Assembly (NCBI GenBank): GCA_037833965.1 | Contig: AP031355.1 | Span: 26,437,501-26,501,500 of the forward strand | DNA length: 64,000 nucleotides | From: Marchantia polymorpha subsp. ruderalis | Lineage: Eukaryota; Streptophyta; Marchantiopsida; Marchantiales; Marchantiaceae | Direction of reading: 5' to 3' | Shown here: positions 1 to 12,415 of the stretch, piece after piece | Numbering within the stretch: position 1 is the first letter of the stretch | Layout: each line of letters begins with the position of its first letter | Made by a program: the position numbers and the translations under genes | Notes under the pieces: generated by a model | What the model saw: the letters and a program-made list of their open reading frames with translations, nothing else | Told to the model about the DNA's origin: nothing | Database searches by the model: none

Positions 1-3000
1 TCCAACTTCCAGATAAACACGTACAAATCGTTCTACATGTTTTATATTCTCCCATCATTCGGAAAAACCTTCTTTACGAGGAATGATTGCTGACGATAGT
101 CACAACCTTGAATTCTTGTCAAAAGATTGCTTCATAAGGAACAAATTCACCAGTGAGTTTGTTGCTTATGCCCCTCGAGAGGATCGTCAAAGCTTGTACA
201 AACTACAAGGCGACACCATCACGTGTGCCAAAGTAAACACCATCGCCATCAATAAGCCAAATGCTTCAAAGATTTGGCATCGTTGACTCGGTCATTTCAA
301 CAACGATTAATTACGACGCATGATGACCTCTGAAGCTGTTTCAGGATTGTCGGTTTTGACCATCCTTGAAAATCCATGCATAAGTTGTTATCGCGGAAAG
401 AAGGCTTGCACCCGGATTTCTAAGCGTGCCACCAGTTGTGCAACTATTTCACTAGAATTAGTGCACTTGGACATTTGTGGTACATTCCGCACTCCTTCCT
501 TGAGAGGCTCGAGGTATTTCATTACCTGTGTTTACGATTACAGTCGTAATCACTGGATTTATTTTTTAGCTCAAAAAGATGAATGTCTTGATAAGTTCAA
601 GTTGTTTTATCAAGAAGATGAGAATCAACTATAGCTCAACGTGCTTACTCTACGCACAAACACAACGGTGAGGAATACACTTCTTGATTATTCACGAACT
701 ACTGTTTTGCTCACGACATAAAGCGACAATCAATTGTTCCTTATACGCCACTAAAGAATGGTATCGACGAGAGACACAATCAATACCTCCTTAACATCAC
801 TAAATGTTTATTGATTGATAAGAACTTGCCGAATTATTTCTAGGGAGAGGCTATTTGAGCTGCATGTGAGATACTCAATGTGCGAAGCTCAAAGGAGACC
901 CCTGATCTCACGCCAACCGAGCTTCTCACATGAACAAAACCTTATGTATCTCACTTATGCATGTTTGGAAGCATAGTGTTGGTACATCAACACTCATTCA
1001 AACAAGGTAAACTAAAATACACTCACGAGAGTGTATTCTTTTGAGTTATGATACACGTGCCAAAGGCTATGATTGTTATCACCCTAGTACTCGCAAGGTG
1101 CTAGTATCACAAGATGTGCATATTGTTGAATCATCATCAACCGGACTCATTGATGATAATGCATCCATTGAATCATCCTTTAACTCAATGACATCTACAT
1201 CTACACGAACATCAACGGTTGTACTTCCGGCACATGTCCATGAAGCAAAAATTGGTGATCAACTAGAGACGACGTCGACCTTCCAACTTCCAGCACTGGA
1301 CAGCCACCCAAGCTGCCTACCCGAAGATACAACAACTTCTCACATCTTGATTAGTCTCATTTCAAAAAACTTGACTACCAACAAGTCCAGCTTTCTTCAA
1401 ATTTGGCCCAACTTGCACATTGATTGTGAATCCAAGCCAATTCTCACATACCAGCGCCGTAACTCTCGTGAGTTCACTAGTTCACCATTTGCTTCATCGG
1501 CTTGCTCAACACAGGATGATTGTGGCGAAGCGACTGAACATTCACCGATTGTCACGTCGCCCAAAGCACGAGATGACTCAATACCTTTGAGTGTTTCCAG
1601 CGGGCCACGTCGGTCAACCCGACTTTGACAAGCTCCTTGTCACTTGGATACTTACATTGCGGTAGTCTCTGCAGATGTCACCATTAGACTAATCCTAGAT
1701 GACGGAGATAACTTGCAATTTCATGAGATATGTATTGATGCTAACCGCAATGCAGCCATGGAAGATGAGTATGCGATCATACTGCAAAACGACACGTGAG
1801 AGCTGCTACTTCTACCTCCAAGCAAGCGTGTGATTACTGCACAATGAATCTTTAAAGTCAAGCTTGGCTCTCTTGGCCAACCACCTCGATACAAGGCTCG
1901 GCTAGTTGTGCGCGGATTTCAGCCGCAACAAGGTGTCGATTAGGGAGAAAAATTTGCATCAATTGTGAAATAGGATACCATCTACATCATCTCTGCCGTT
2001 GTCGCTCATCACAATTGGTCCATACGTCAACTTGACGTCCAAACTGCACTCCTTAACGGAGTCCTTGAAGAAGAAATGTGCATGCGGCAACCTTTGGGGT
2101 TTGTTGATGCCTGACGAGAGCGTGAAGTGTGTTGTCTCAAACATGCACAATACGGTCTCCGTCACAACCCGCGCGCATGATACCACCAAATCGATGAAGC
2201 TTTTCAAGAAAAAGGATTCAAACCTAGTCATGCCGACTCTAATTTATACATCTAACAACAAGCTTGTGAGCTTGTTCTTTTGATCTTGTATGTTGACGAC
2301 CTCTTTCTTACAGGGAGCAATTTTTGCATGATAGACACACTCGCCACATCGCTCATGAAGGAATTTGCTATGACTAATCTTGGTCTCATCACAAAGTACC
2401 TTAGCGTCAACTTTGTTCGACAGCCTTGCGGCTTGCTACTCCGCCAAGAATCCTACACTTTGTCCATTATAGACGAATTTTCTTTCTTGGAGTGTCAACC
2501 AAGATTTATTCCGCTCAATGAAGGTGTTCAACTTTGACGCAAGACCATGACTCCTCCAGTTGACTCAATGCTCTACAAACACCTTGTTGGAAAGTTGTTG
2601 TACCTAAGTCATACACAACCTGATATCGCCTTCGTAACCAATGGGGCAAGCAAGTACATGCATCTCAAGAACTTCACCTTGCAATTGTCAAATGCATCTT
2701 ATGGTATATTAAGAAATACCCATCATATGACATTTTCTACGTCAATGGGGAGGACGACAATCTTGAGCTATAATCCGATGCCAATTACGCGGCAGACTTG
2801 GACGCACGCATCTCCACTAGCGCCTAGATATTCACCTTAGGATCTTCACCAATATAGTGGAACTCTAAGAAGTAGAATTCCACTGCTCGCTCCAGTTGCG
2901 AATCCAAATATCGTGTGTTAAGCTTGTGCTCAATGGAAGCAACATGGATTCATAGATTACTCTAAGAAATTGGATGCTATTCTGCAAATCCCACCCGGAT
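1..3000 (+). mobile_element. Ty1/copia LTR retrotransposon fossil (pol region), 5' end outside window
   Basis: The parts lie in the Ty1/copia order: a gag-pre-integrase segment (about 83-300), integrase core and C-terminal linker (about 330-1630), reverse transcriptase including the YVDD catalytic box (about 1750-2540) and an RNase H segment (about 2547-2900). Reverse transcriptase after integrase separates copia from gypsy. It is broken, with well over ten breaks, so it looks old. No LTR was recognised, and the 5' part lies beyond the window start. It is a dead fossil. Confidence 0.9.
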
Positions 3001-3099
3001 TGGTTTTGAAAATCGGAGTGCCATTAACTTGGCCAACAATAGTGTCTTTCATGATAGGACCAAACACTTTAAAGTTGATTGGCATTTTTGTCATCAAAA

Positions 3100-5640
3100 G
3101 GTGAAGTCCGGTGATATTTAAATATTGTTAATAAAATTAAATGCACAAAATTGAATATAATTGGTCAAATCTAGAAGAAAAAAATAATTTCAGTCTAATT
3201 TTCATATAAAATTGGATTTTTTCATTATTATCTCAAATTTGTTCAATTGTATAACTCAAGTAAATGTTACTCAAGATACACTTTCATTATATTTAACTAT
3301 TTATAGTCAACATGTCAGCAACACATGTACTTGTTAGATATATTAACTATGTAATCTATTTATTAGAAATGAAATGAATGGTGATATTGAGATATAATTT
3401 CTTTTTATTTTTGTTTGGAAAATTTTATAATTTTTTTATAATTCAAATATATATAATTTAATATACTTCTAGATATGCTTCACATTTAGTGTATATTTCA
3501 TGTTTAAGTAATATATATTCTTAATCTCTAAATTACAATTATATTCAGGATTTTTAAAACATTTTTTTTACATTTTTTTAGAAAATAATCATCATTGATA
3601 ATAAATTTTTTATTAGAATATCAAGTAATTTTCTTTACATTAAATTTTTTTAACTTCTAAGAAGTAAAATTATCCCATTATTTTTCATCTTAATGAATAT
3701 CATCAATCATACCATATTTTTAACAATTCATTGTCATGATTTTTAGATATTTTTTTCTAGAATAAAATTTGATTTTTATTTCAAAACTTATATCATATAA
3801 TTAACTATTATTAAATAAAATTAATATTTTGTTTTGGATGAAAAATATAGTGCCAAAAACATCATCATTTTGTACTATAAATTACTAATCAATAACAGAT
3901 TTACAATTTTCTTTTTTTTTATTGTTTACATATCACAATAAAATCTCACAAATGAAGTGTTGTGTAAGAAGCATTTTTTACCCAAGAGATAAAATATTTT
4001 GTTTGACACTTATATTTTCTTTATGATTTTGCATGACATTTACTAGTTTAATAAAGACATGATATAAAATTTTTGCTTTGGATCTTTCTTTTGAAAATTC
4101 ATAATCTTTCAATAGTCAAATATTTACAAAATATATATGACACACAAGAATTTTGAACGAAAAAATATCATATTCATTCATTTGATTAACAATATTCAGA
4201 GTTTACCATTGAAATAGTTTTCAGTTGCTGAAAGTGGAGGATTTACGGTTCAATATCTTATCAAACTCGTAGCTTTCTATTTATCTTCCGCTTGATTCTA
4301 CCATCAATAAAAAAATGAAGAAATTTATTCTGTTTAACTATGTCATATAAATTTCTTAGATATCAATGATAATTATCTCAATTTATCTTATCTTTGGGAG
4401 AATATATTGTGTAGTTTGTTTAAACACATTATCAACTCCATTCATATGACTAATCTAAATTTTGTAAGAATCAATCTAGATTGTGTAAATTTAAACTAAT
4501 AAAATTTCTAACTTACTTTAATAACTTGGATATGAAAACTTATAATCTAAAATCTGAACTTTTTCATAAAAAATTCATCAAAATATACTATGATCTTGAA
4601 TGTAAAAAAATCAATGCACAAATACATTGTGGTGTTGTGAGTGATGAGAATGTATGCTATTCAAATAAGAAAAACTCCTGTTTTATTGTTGTTGTGAGAA
4701 AAAAATGTAAGTGTCATACAAAACAACGAGAATAAAATTTCAAATTTTGACTTATTTCTAAATCAAGGGTTGGGGATTGTGAGAAAGTAATAGTTGTTGA
4801 ACTATTTGATGAATTTATTTAAATAATTTGTACTTGAGTTAAGACATACATGTTCAATCATATGAGAATTGGATATAACCTTTTTTTTTCTATGATTTTT
4901 AATATATGTTACGCAGCTTAAAGATTAAATTTTTTTTCTATAGACATTTCATATAGAGTTGTAAATTTAATCTTATGATTAAGTGCTAAAGCATTCTTAG
5001 ATAGAAGATTATAAATTTTATAACAGTGTAAAATATCAATAAATATTTGGTTAAAAAATTTATAAATGCTTAACAGAAACAATTTCACATTTTAATTACA
5101 CATTTAATTTATTTTAAGTTGTATTTAGAGAAAATGCAATATATTCTATAAAAACTTAAGATAAAAATTTCATAGAACTATTATATTATTGTTCATATTG
5201 AATTACATGCACCAACTTAAGAAACCTTAAAATATTTAGATTATCAGATGAATGCTTGGATAAGAAATCTTGAAGATAGATATCAAGTTATTAATCCTTA
5301 TTCAAAAGATGATATCCATTATATTATGTTCATGATAATGAAAAAAAAAAAAGTACTCAATGATATAAACTAAATTATTTTATAAATTTTGATTGATTTT
5401 CACAGATAATGAGATACAAGGAATCAAATTAAGAGTGTTGTCTGCTACTTGGAGTTGTAAGAAGTATCTCTCTACACTAGTTGCTATAAATTGAAAGAGA
5501 TTTAGTGGAATATAGTCTAAGAAGTAATACAGCACAATTTTAGATTTAAAATACTGTTTGGAAAAACATTTGATGTAGATTGGCAAAACAATATAGAGAA
5601 AACAACATGAGATAGACGAACATATGAACTAAAAGACCTT
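3100..5640. other. AT-rich intergenic stretch, no gene seen
   Basis: Very AT-rich DNA with long poly-T and poly-A runs. The longest open frame (4481-4735, +, 84 codons, rich in Lys, Asn and Tyr) has the composition expected of random AT-rich sequence and resembles no family I know. It may hold decayed transposon material, but I see no diagnostic motif. Confidence 0.6.
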
Positions 5641-5689
5641 ATTTTATTTTTGAAAGGATTACATAGGAGATATAGGCAATTTGTGAGCA

Positions 5690-6940
5690 CGATGCTATTT
5701 TTGCTAGAGTTATGTTCTCATCTTCGATTCCTACCATCAGCAACGATCAGCTCCGAGATCCATTCCCTCTTCATTCGCACGACATTAAGGGAGAAGCCGA
5801 CGAAGCCCGAGGACTGGAAGTGGCAATTGCATCTCGTTTGGATTTGACCAATCGGCCTCGCGTCGCGTCGTTTACACGTATACATACAGATTTGTACAAT
5901 ATTTTCTATCTGGTCGTTTCTTTCATGGATTTGCGCCATTTTCCAGCGCAATAACTCCAGTTTTCGCGATGAAATGGAGTTATTGCCTGATGCAAATGAG
6001 TCCAAACGCCCACTGAAAGGTTTGAATGTGTATAGTGTACTCTTCAGAAACGGCAGAAAGCGAGGGTGATGACGATGCCATGACTCGCAATAATATTCGC
6101 CTCATCATTATAATGAATCTTTCTAACTCATGTCGATTCTGCATGACATTCCTGAGATATAACGGCACCACGATGGTGAAGAGTGGACCTCCTACTCTTC
6201 ACCTGCCGAGACTATACGTGGGAAAAGATTTGGCCTCCAAGATTGTGCGACCTTCTGCTGTCCCCATACGTGAAATTGAGGCTGTGGTGTCAGACCTGGA
6301 ATGAGTTTATTGCCCCTTCAAACATTGCTCGACCTTGAATCTAAAACCAGATGTAACTAGTCCACACTTCTAGCTCCTGGGGAGCAGCCAATACTGGAGC
6401 TGAGTGCGTCAGATGCCAATGATAAATCTGCCTTACATATGAGGTACAGTGAGGAGTTTTAAGCTAGCAGTTCGATGAGAATTAATAAGGTTGTAGCTTG
6501 TGCTTTTTTATCATGGAGAGGCAACAATTTTCTTCGACTAGTCCATTCATGTAAAGCCGACGAGATGTCCGATCGTACTGAGAGTAGTTTCCGGTTTATT
6601 CGACGACATGCTAGCATACATGACTAGAGATTTTGCGCACAATCCATTCGCAGTCACGTCGATGATCAGAGTGAACCGTTCATTTATCATGCAGGTACCA
6701 TGGCATAGCGAGCAAACTTGTGAAGAGTATCAGAGAATCCCTGTGGACAAAATATCACGCTCAGACAGAGCCTTGCTCAAGGCCTTAGCAAAGAAAAAGA
6801 AGTGTAACCATATGACCTGCAGGTATGGATTGCATTCAAGCAGTTCAACTCGCCGAAAACTCTCTCCGCTTGTAAAGGTATATGTTCTTCAGTTGCATAA
6901 TAGTTTTGAAATATATCAGGGTATCAAATAAGGTAAGATA
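5690..6940 (+). pseudogene. Decayed duplicate of the RBR E3 ligase gene
   Basis: This region matches exons 3-5 of the intact RBR ligase at 10374-12415 but lies in opposite orientation. Matching blocks include the Ser-Ile-Pro/HDIKG...DEARGLE segment (5712-5830, exon 3), the MNLSNSCR and VYCPFKHCS segments (about 6060-6400, exon 4), and VPWHSEQTCEEYQR...CNHMTCR (about 6692-6830, exon 5). The RING1 zinc ligands are largely lost. The front of RING2, including its first Cys pair, is deleted (Lys-run joined directly to CNHMTCR), and stop codons interrupt the frame. No first, second or last exon was found. A 39-bp foldback (5948-5986) lies inside it. It is a host-gene pseudogene, not a processed copy, because intron sequence is still present between the blocks. 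Confidence 0.85.
5948..5986. repeat. Perfect foldback, 12-bp arms
   Basis: GCAATAACTCCA (5948-5959) is followed after 15 bases by its exact reverse complement (5975-5986). It lies in the RBR pseudogene and has no counterpart in the parent gene segments I compared. Confidence 0.85.
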
Positions 6941-7149
6941 ATCTACTTGTTGACATAGCATTTACATAAATTTGACTTTAATTGATCGTGAAACAATATG
7001 ATCCTGGAATGGCCATAGGGCTAGTTGAGATCGTATGAGAAATTAGTTTTGATGGGTCTTCCACCAAAACAAAATTTAGTATTAAGAGAGAATTATATTT
7101 TCACCGTCGTTACATTTATTACAAATATAATTGTTGAGCTCCGTCATCA

Positions 7150-8280
7150 AAGTAAAATCAAGTTGTATGTCATTGGCAGTATACTTCTCATTGATGGTGT
7201 TATCGCTATCAAAACTATATTATGCAATACAACACGCGACACATCGATTGTCATGTTTTGATTTCTCATGGGATCGCACGTTGTCTTTGACGATGCTATA
7301 GCAAATCATATGATCTTTAATCATATTTTCTAGATCTTTTTTGCCAAGCTCAATATCGGCAGAGTCGATGCCATACTTGTCAAGATGACACTTGGTTTTA
7401 GGATTGAGTAGGGCTGCAAAGACATGAATATCGCTCCAAACAAACTTATGCTTGATCAATTTGGCAAATTTTGACTATAATGCAATGAATGCAGGAGTGT
7501 AACTCTTCAACTCTTTTTCCATGATGATGATATCCGCCATAACAATCTGACAATATTTTAGCAGATAGAATACACGGTGTAGGATACAGTGAACTCGTCA
7601 TCAATGCAATGCGTAGTGATTGATAGGAAAGAGATCTTGTTGATGTCATCGGTCTAAATATCAATTGTGCTACCAATCCAAATTACTTTTGCCAGATATA
7701 ACTTCAAGCCGGTAGTCAATATCTCCTATCCAGTACTAGATTGGGTCTGCATATTTCTACTGATTGTGGTTGGATCAGAAAGTATATTGTCCACAAGCAT
7801 GCCCACCTTCGAGTTGACGCCAATGTTCAGAACGGTTTGCGTGTAGTATCTGAAACCGCTGCACTTCACAATATGAAATGGACGCATGTCAACGGCGCAC
7901 ATGTCCGCCAACGATACGATGATGAGTTTATTCTTAGATGTAGTTGCATCACGGCGCATTGTTATAGCTGTCATCACTTGGTTGGTCTATGCAAGCGGAC
8001 ATGAATGTTTGGGCATGGCGGTGGTTCAATTGGTTGATTTGTATTGATAAACAATGAGACATATGTTGTAGCAAACAAAAGAATTATCACTATAAGAAAG
8101 ATGTTTGCCAAGTCTCCTTGATCACAACAATCCAGAACGATGACTCGACATCCGCCGTAGCTTTACGGTTTTTCACTCGATAATAGAGACCGTATGCTCT
8201 CTGCAGATCTGCTATGATTTTTGTCTTCAAAGTCAACATATCTTTGGGCGTCATTTCAATTGTCATCATCAATCATGACA
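7150..8280 (-). mobile_element. hAT DNA transposon, decayed transposase
   Basis: Read on the minus strand, about 7977-7726 encodes a segment with MRPFHIVKCSGFR followed by DPTTISRNMQTQSS. This is the hAT layout of an (R)PF-V-GF box followed by a TT(I/V)SRN segment. Downstream (about 7690-7560) comes a stretch of the type TIDI-TDDINK-SFLSITTHCIDDEF, matching the hAT D-WTS-...-T-H-I/D block. Near 7459-7380 lies an AALLNPKTK-like C-terminal segment. Several in-frame stops and frame changes show that it is inactive. Terminal inverted repeats were not found. It sits between the RBR pseudogene and the intact RBR gene. Confidence 0.7.
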
Positions 8281-8289
8281 AGCGCTGGG

Positions 8290-10370
8290 AGTGGCGTATG
8301 ATGAAAACAAGTGCAATCAACACTATGTGTCAGGAAATAGTAGTGATAGCAGTGTGTCAAGAAATCCTTCACTACCAACTTATTTAGTAACCCTAATGAT
8401 ACATTTTAAAACTGAACCCTATGCAAACCATGTTACTAAAAGTCCAACCGGATCCCAACCATACCCATGGATTGGTGCGAGTTTGGTTTGGGTTTTGCGT
8501 ATGAGTACCCGCTGCAGGTCTAGTTAATAGGGTATATAATTGAAGGCAAAAGGATTGCAATCTTATCACTACTATTAGGATTTATTAATCTACTAGTTCT
8601 GTTACATTTTATACAGTATTCACTTATGTTTAAAGAGAATTCAATTGATTCGGTTGGATTTTATAAGCCTAACATATTTTCCCGCTTATTTTAGTTCATA
8701 TATTTGGGCCTTGCCCTTATTGTACGTTTATTTTTATCTTTAAAACCGTATATGACGTCTTCATTTACGCTATTTCCTGACCCCCTTATCAATAAAAACT
8801 ACCTTTTTTATTGGGATAGTACCATATCTCAACCTCCAACAACCATTCAAAAGTCTCCTATTCTCAAATCTGGCAACCTGCTATCTCCCCGGATTTGTTT
8901 TCGCAAATATGGAAACACGGCCAAATTGAAGTGATAATGCTAGATTACAAATGATCATGAGTTTATGCAAAAGCATGATTTGTAGTATAATAGAATTGCT
9001 TTGTGAAAAACATTCACTCTAAGTCTGTTTAAAGAAAGTATACGTAAAAGATGCACTTATTCTTGAAAATGCTTGAGAAAATGATTGGGCATTTGTTGGC
9101 AAAATGGAGCCTAACAAACCTTCACAAACATCTTCAGCCTTTATGACGGTCTATAACGCCAGACCTGTTTATTATCTGCATCGGTGTGAAAACGATCAGA
9201 ATTAGATCGACTTTGTGCTCCTTTCACAAAGTGGAAAGACTACCTTACCTCTACGTAACTTCCTCGAATAGGTACAATGATAATAAAGCAAGACCGCAAG
9301 TCACAATAACTAAGCACATAATAATTTGAAACGACTACTTCCCAACTTGTTCAAAATAAATGAACCAGGTAATTGTAAGTAATGGTCGGGGATGTTCAAA
9401 ATGAATGAACTAGGTAATTGAAAGTAATGGTCGGGGATGATCATAATTTCACTGAATCTGTTTCTGAGATTTCTGTTCTGTCAGCGTTTATGTGCAGCCA
9501 CCGGCTCCACTTGACTTCTAATTCACAGTGCTAATCCTCTACCTGTCTCGAATCATTCAGTTGAAAGATGATGCGATAGACCGGATGGAATTTATATTGA
9601 GTCTTCAAAATCAGGTGTGCAGTGCAGTGTGGACGAGATTCCCGAGCCAGAACATCAAAGATTGTGATCTGATAAAGAAGCAAATTTAAATAGTTGTTAC
9701 TAATGGGTAATAGCTCGCATTCAGAGATGGTGTGAGATAGATCTTAGGCACCGGCCATATCTTTCTAGATAGACTTGTTTATCAGCTTGCTAATAGATCT
9801 TTCATAATCCTCGGAATTGCTGTTGGTGACGTTTACTGTTCTCTAGTCAAAGATTGAAGATTGTGAGGACATTCACTGTTGATGAGCATTTAGTCATCGA
9901 AAGAAACTGGAAAACATTGAAAGAATGAGATGCTTGAAGAATGCAGTTGATTGTCGTATTGCATCACTACTCCAAACGATCTGAACAATGAGCAAAGTCG
10001 GTAATAGTTCACATTATATCTAGCCAAAGCTGGTCGGTCTTACACATAAAGTGCGTTGCTCTCGACAATGCGGAAAAATGGTCATGACCTCGAAGTATCA
10101 AGATTAGAGCAATCTCAATGCTCATCATCATTGATATGATTCATGACTTTCATATATACATTTATACAAAAATATACATAGCTTCCTGAGCATAATAGTC
10201 TCGACAAAACTTAGTCTTGATTCGTCAACGACGAATTGAGGTTTAGATGCCTGAAGAAAAGAGCCTGATGTTTACATTGCATAATCAGTCTCGGTAATAT
10301 TATTAGGGGTCATAGCCCGTACCCCATATTACGACGAATTATCGTCCGTATCACAGGGCAAGGCTGACCA
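8290..10370. other. Intergenic stretch downstream of the RBR gene
   Basis: No convincing gene. Open frames at 8291-8527 and 8704-8934 (+) are short and resemble nothing known. Around 8460-8520 there is a run of alternating CCCAACC/GGGTTT-type words, as often seen near transposon ends, but no paired termini. A 2 x 45 bp tandem repeat lies at 9349-9438. Part of 10200-10370 should be the 3' untranslated region of the RBR gene. Confidence 0.5.
9349..9438. repeat. Two-copy 45-bp tandem repeat
   Basis: Units 9349-9393 and 9394-9438 both run from GTTCAAAAT to GGTCGGGGAT and differ at only a few positions, so this is a fairly recent local duplication in non-coding DNA. Confidence 0.85.
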
Positions 10371-10373
10371 AAT

Positions 10374-12415
10374 TTAGCGTCGCGAATCCTCCTGGCACAC
10401 ATGACCGTGCCTAAAGTCCTCGCCGCAGATATAACAGAAATGCTTGCCGCACCTTATGATTCAGAGTTAAAACGTCAGATATATTATTCAACTAAAGGAG
10501 CAGATACCAAAACGACAACAGGGAATATCGGGGAGTTGAACATCTTGGAAGCAATCCATACCTGCAAGTAATGTGGTTACACCCGTACGCTAGCTCCACT
10601 ACGTGGCCGCAAACACATGTTTGCCACTTCTTTTGCTTTGCCAAGGCCTTGAGCAAGGCTATGTCAGAGCCTGATCTTTCGTCCACAGGGGTTCTCTGAT
10701 ACTCTTCGCAAGTTTGCTCACTATGCCAAGGTACCTGCATGACAAATCAGCAGTTCTCTCTGATCACCGACGTGACTGCGCATGGATTGTGCGTAAAATC
10801 TCTAGTCACATATGCTAGCATGTCGTCGAATAAACCGGAGACTACTCTCAACTCGATCGGACATCGCGTCCGCTTTACTTGAGAAATTCGAAGAAAATCA
10901 GTGCCCCTCCGCGAGAAAATGCATAAGCAACAACCTTATTCATTCTCATCGACCTGCTAGCTTTAAACCTCTTACTGTACCTGACATGTAAAGCAGAAAT
11001 ATCGATGGCATGTGACGCACTCAGCTCCAGTATTGGCTGCTTGCCAGGAGCTTGAAGGTTCACCTACGTCTGGTTTCAGATTCAGGGCCGAGCAATCTTT
11101 GAAGGGGCAATAAACTCGGTCCAACTCTGGCAAGGCAGCCTCAACTTCACGTTGATGGAGGGTGGAAACATCGTCTGGGGAGAGCAGAAGCTCGCATAGT
11201 TTGGTAGGCCACATTTCTCCACACATATAGTCTAGGCAGGGAATTTGGAACCTCCCATTCTTCACCGTCGCGGTGCCATGAGATCTCAGACAAGCCGCGC
11301 AGAATCTATGTCCGCACTTCGGAGTCACGCGACATGAGTTTGAAAGATTCATTGTAGTGGTTTGGCAAATTTTGCAGGTCCTGTCATCGTCATCGACCTC
11401 GCTCCCTGCCTCTTCTGCAGAAGAATGTGCACATTAACATTCATTCTCAACGGGCATTGACTTCATCCATCGAATCTTACATTCAGAAAATCAAGCTAAG
11501 CCATGAAACAAACAAACCAGAAATGAAGACTTCTACAAAGCAGAGTGAGTACGTGAAGATGTCGCGACGTCAGTCGCATGGGTCAAATTCATTGATGCCA
11601 TTATCACTTCCAGTCCCCAGGCTTCGTCAAGTGTTCCCTTGAGGCCGTCCGAATGAAAAGTGAATGGATTCTCCAGGTGATCTTTGCGGGTGTCAGGAAT
11701 CGATGGTGAGGACAGATGTCTAACAAATTTGGCATCGTGATCACAAATGGCCCTTAGCTCCTCCAGCCTTGCTTGCTCTCTCAGAGCTTCCGCTTCGTCG
11801 TCCACCACCTGCTCAGAAAAGATTTTTGATGATGCGTGTCACTAACCGATCATCCAAGACGTTTTGACAAGTCAAAGGAAAGTGTAGAACGTGTTGAGAA
11901 CAGAACCTGTTGTAGACTCTCCACCTCGAGCTTTTGTTCTAAGAACGCAGTCTTGTGGTCGTCCGGTACGCCGGCTTGGGAAATGAATCCAGTCTCCGAT
12001 AAAACACCTGCTGACAAAGTTTTCGTACAGAAAGTCAAGACATCGCAAATTTTAAGTAAAATCGAGGGGTGCAGTCACGCTCTTTGGAAGTCAAATCTAA
12101 TGGCTCTTGAAGCGGTCAGCTAAATTTCTGTGAGTCGGAGGCAAATGTCCGCGAGCATGTCGAATTGCTCGGCGGAGTGGCAGCAAGCTGCTATTGTTTG
12201 GACGAGCCCCATGCACGAAGCCACTGACCTGTTGTACAACACTTGTGGACTGAGGCTTTGGAAGTCGACCCAATCCACGTTTCCATGCTGAATCGCAATG
12301 CTTCCTCTATTTGCAGTTGAAATGCCAATTCATCGTCGTCCCACTCGTTGGTCCACAGACGCAATTCAGCTGCTTGCAGCTGCATGAAGAACAGATTCTC
12401 CTCCACGGTCGTCAT
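10374..12415 (-). CDS. RBR (RING1-IBR-RING2) E3 ubiquitin ligase, six exons, 410 aa
   Basis: RBR ligases take ubiquitin from an E2 on RING1, carry it as a thioester on a RING2 cysteine, then pass it to substrate. Exons: 12415-12229, 12010-11907, 11808-11553, 11414-10981, 10734-10562 and 10452-10374. All junctions are GT-AG and phases agree, giving 410 residues. The N-terminus has a DDELAFQLQIEEAL acidic/helical segment typical of plant RBRs. RING1 ligands are C196, C199, C216, H218, C221, C224, C242, C247. IBR ligands are C285, C290, C315, C318, C323, C326, H331, C336. RING2 contains GCNHITCRCGKHFCYICGEDF-type residues, with C379 as the likely catalytic cysteine. The oddity is that the first RING2 zinc pair is C367-V-C369, one residue shorter than the usual C-x2-C. 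The start ATG at 12415 is the first in-frame one. Subfamily and substrate cannot be told. A degraded copy lies at 5690-6940. Confidence 0.9.

Noticed and set aside
8460-8520. Terminus of a transposon marked by GGGTTT/CCCAACC words
   Set aside because: No opposite end or target duplication could be found.
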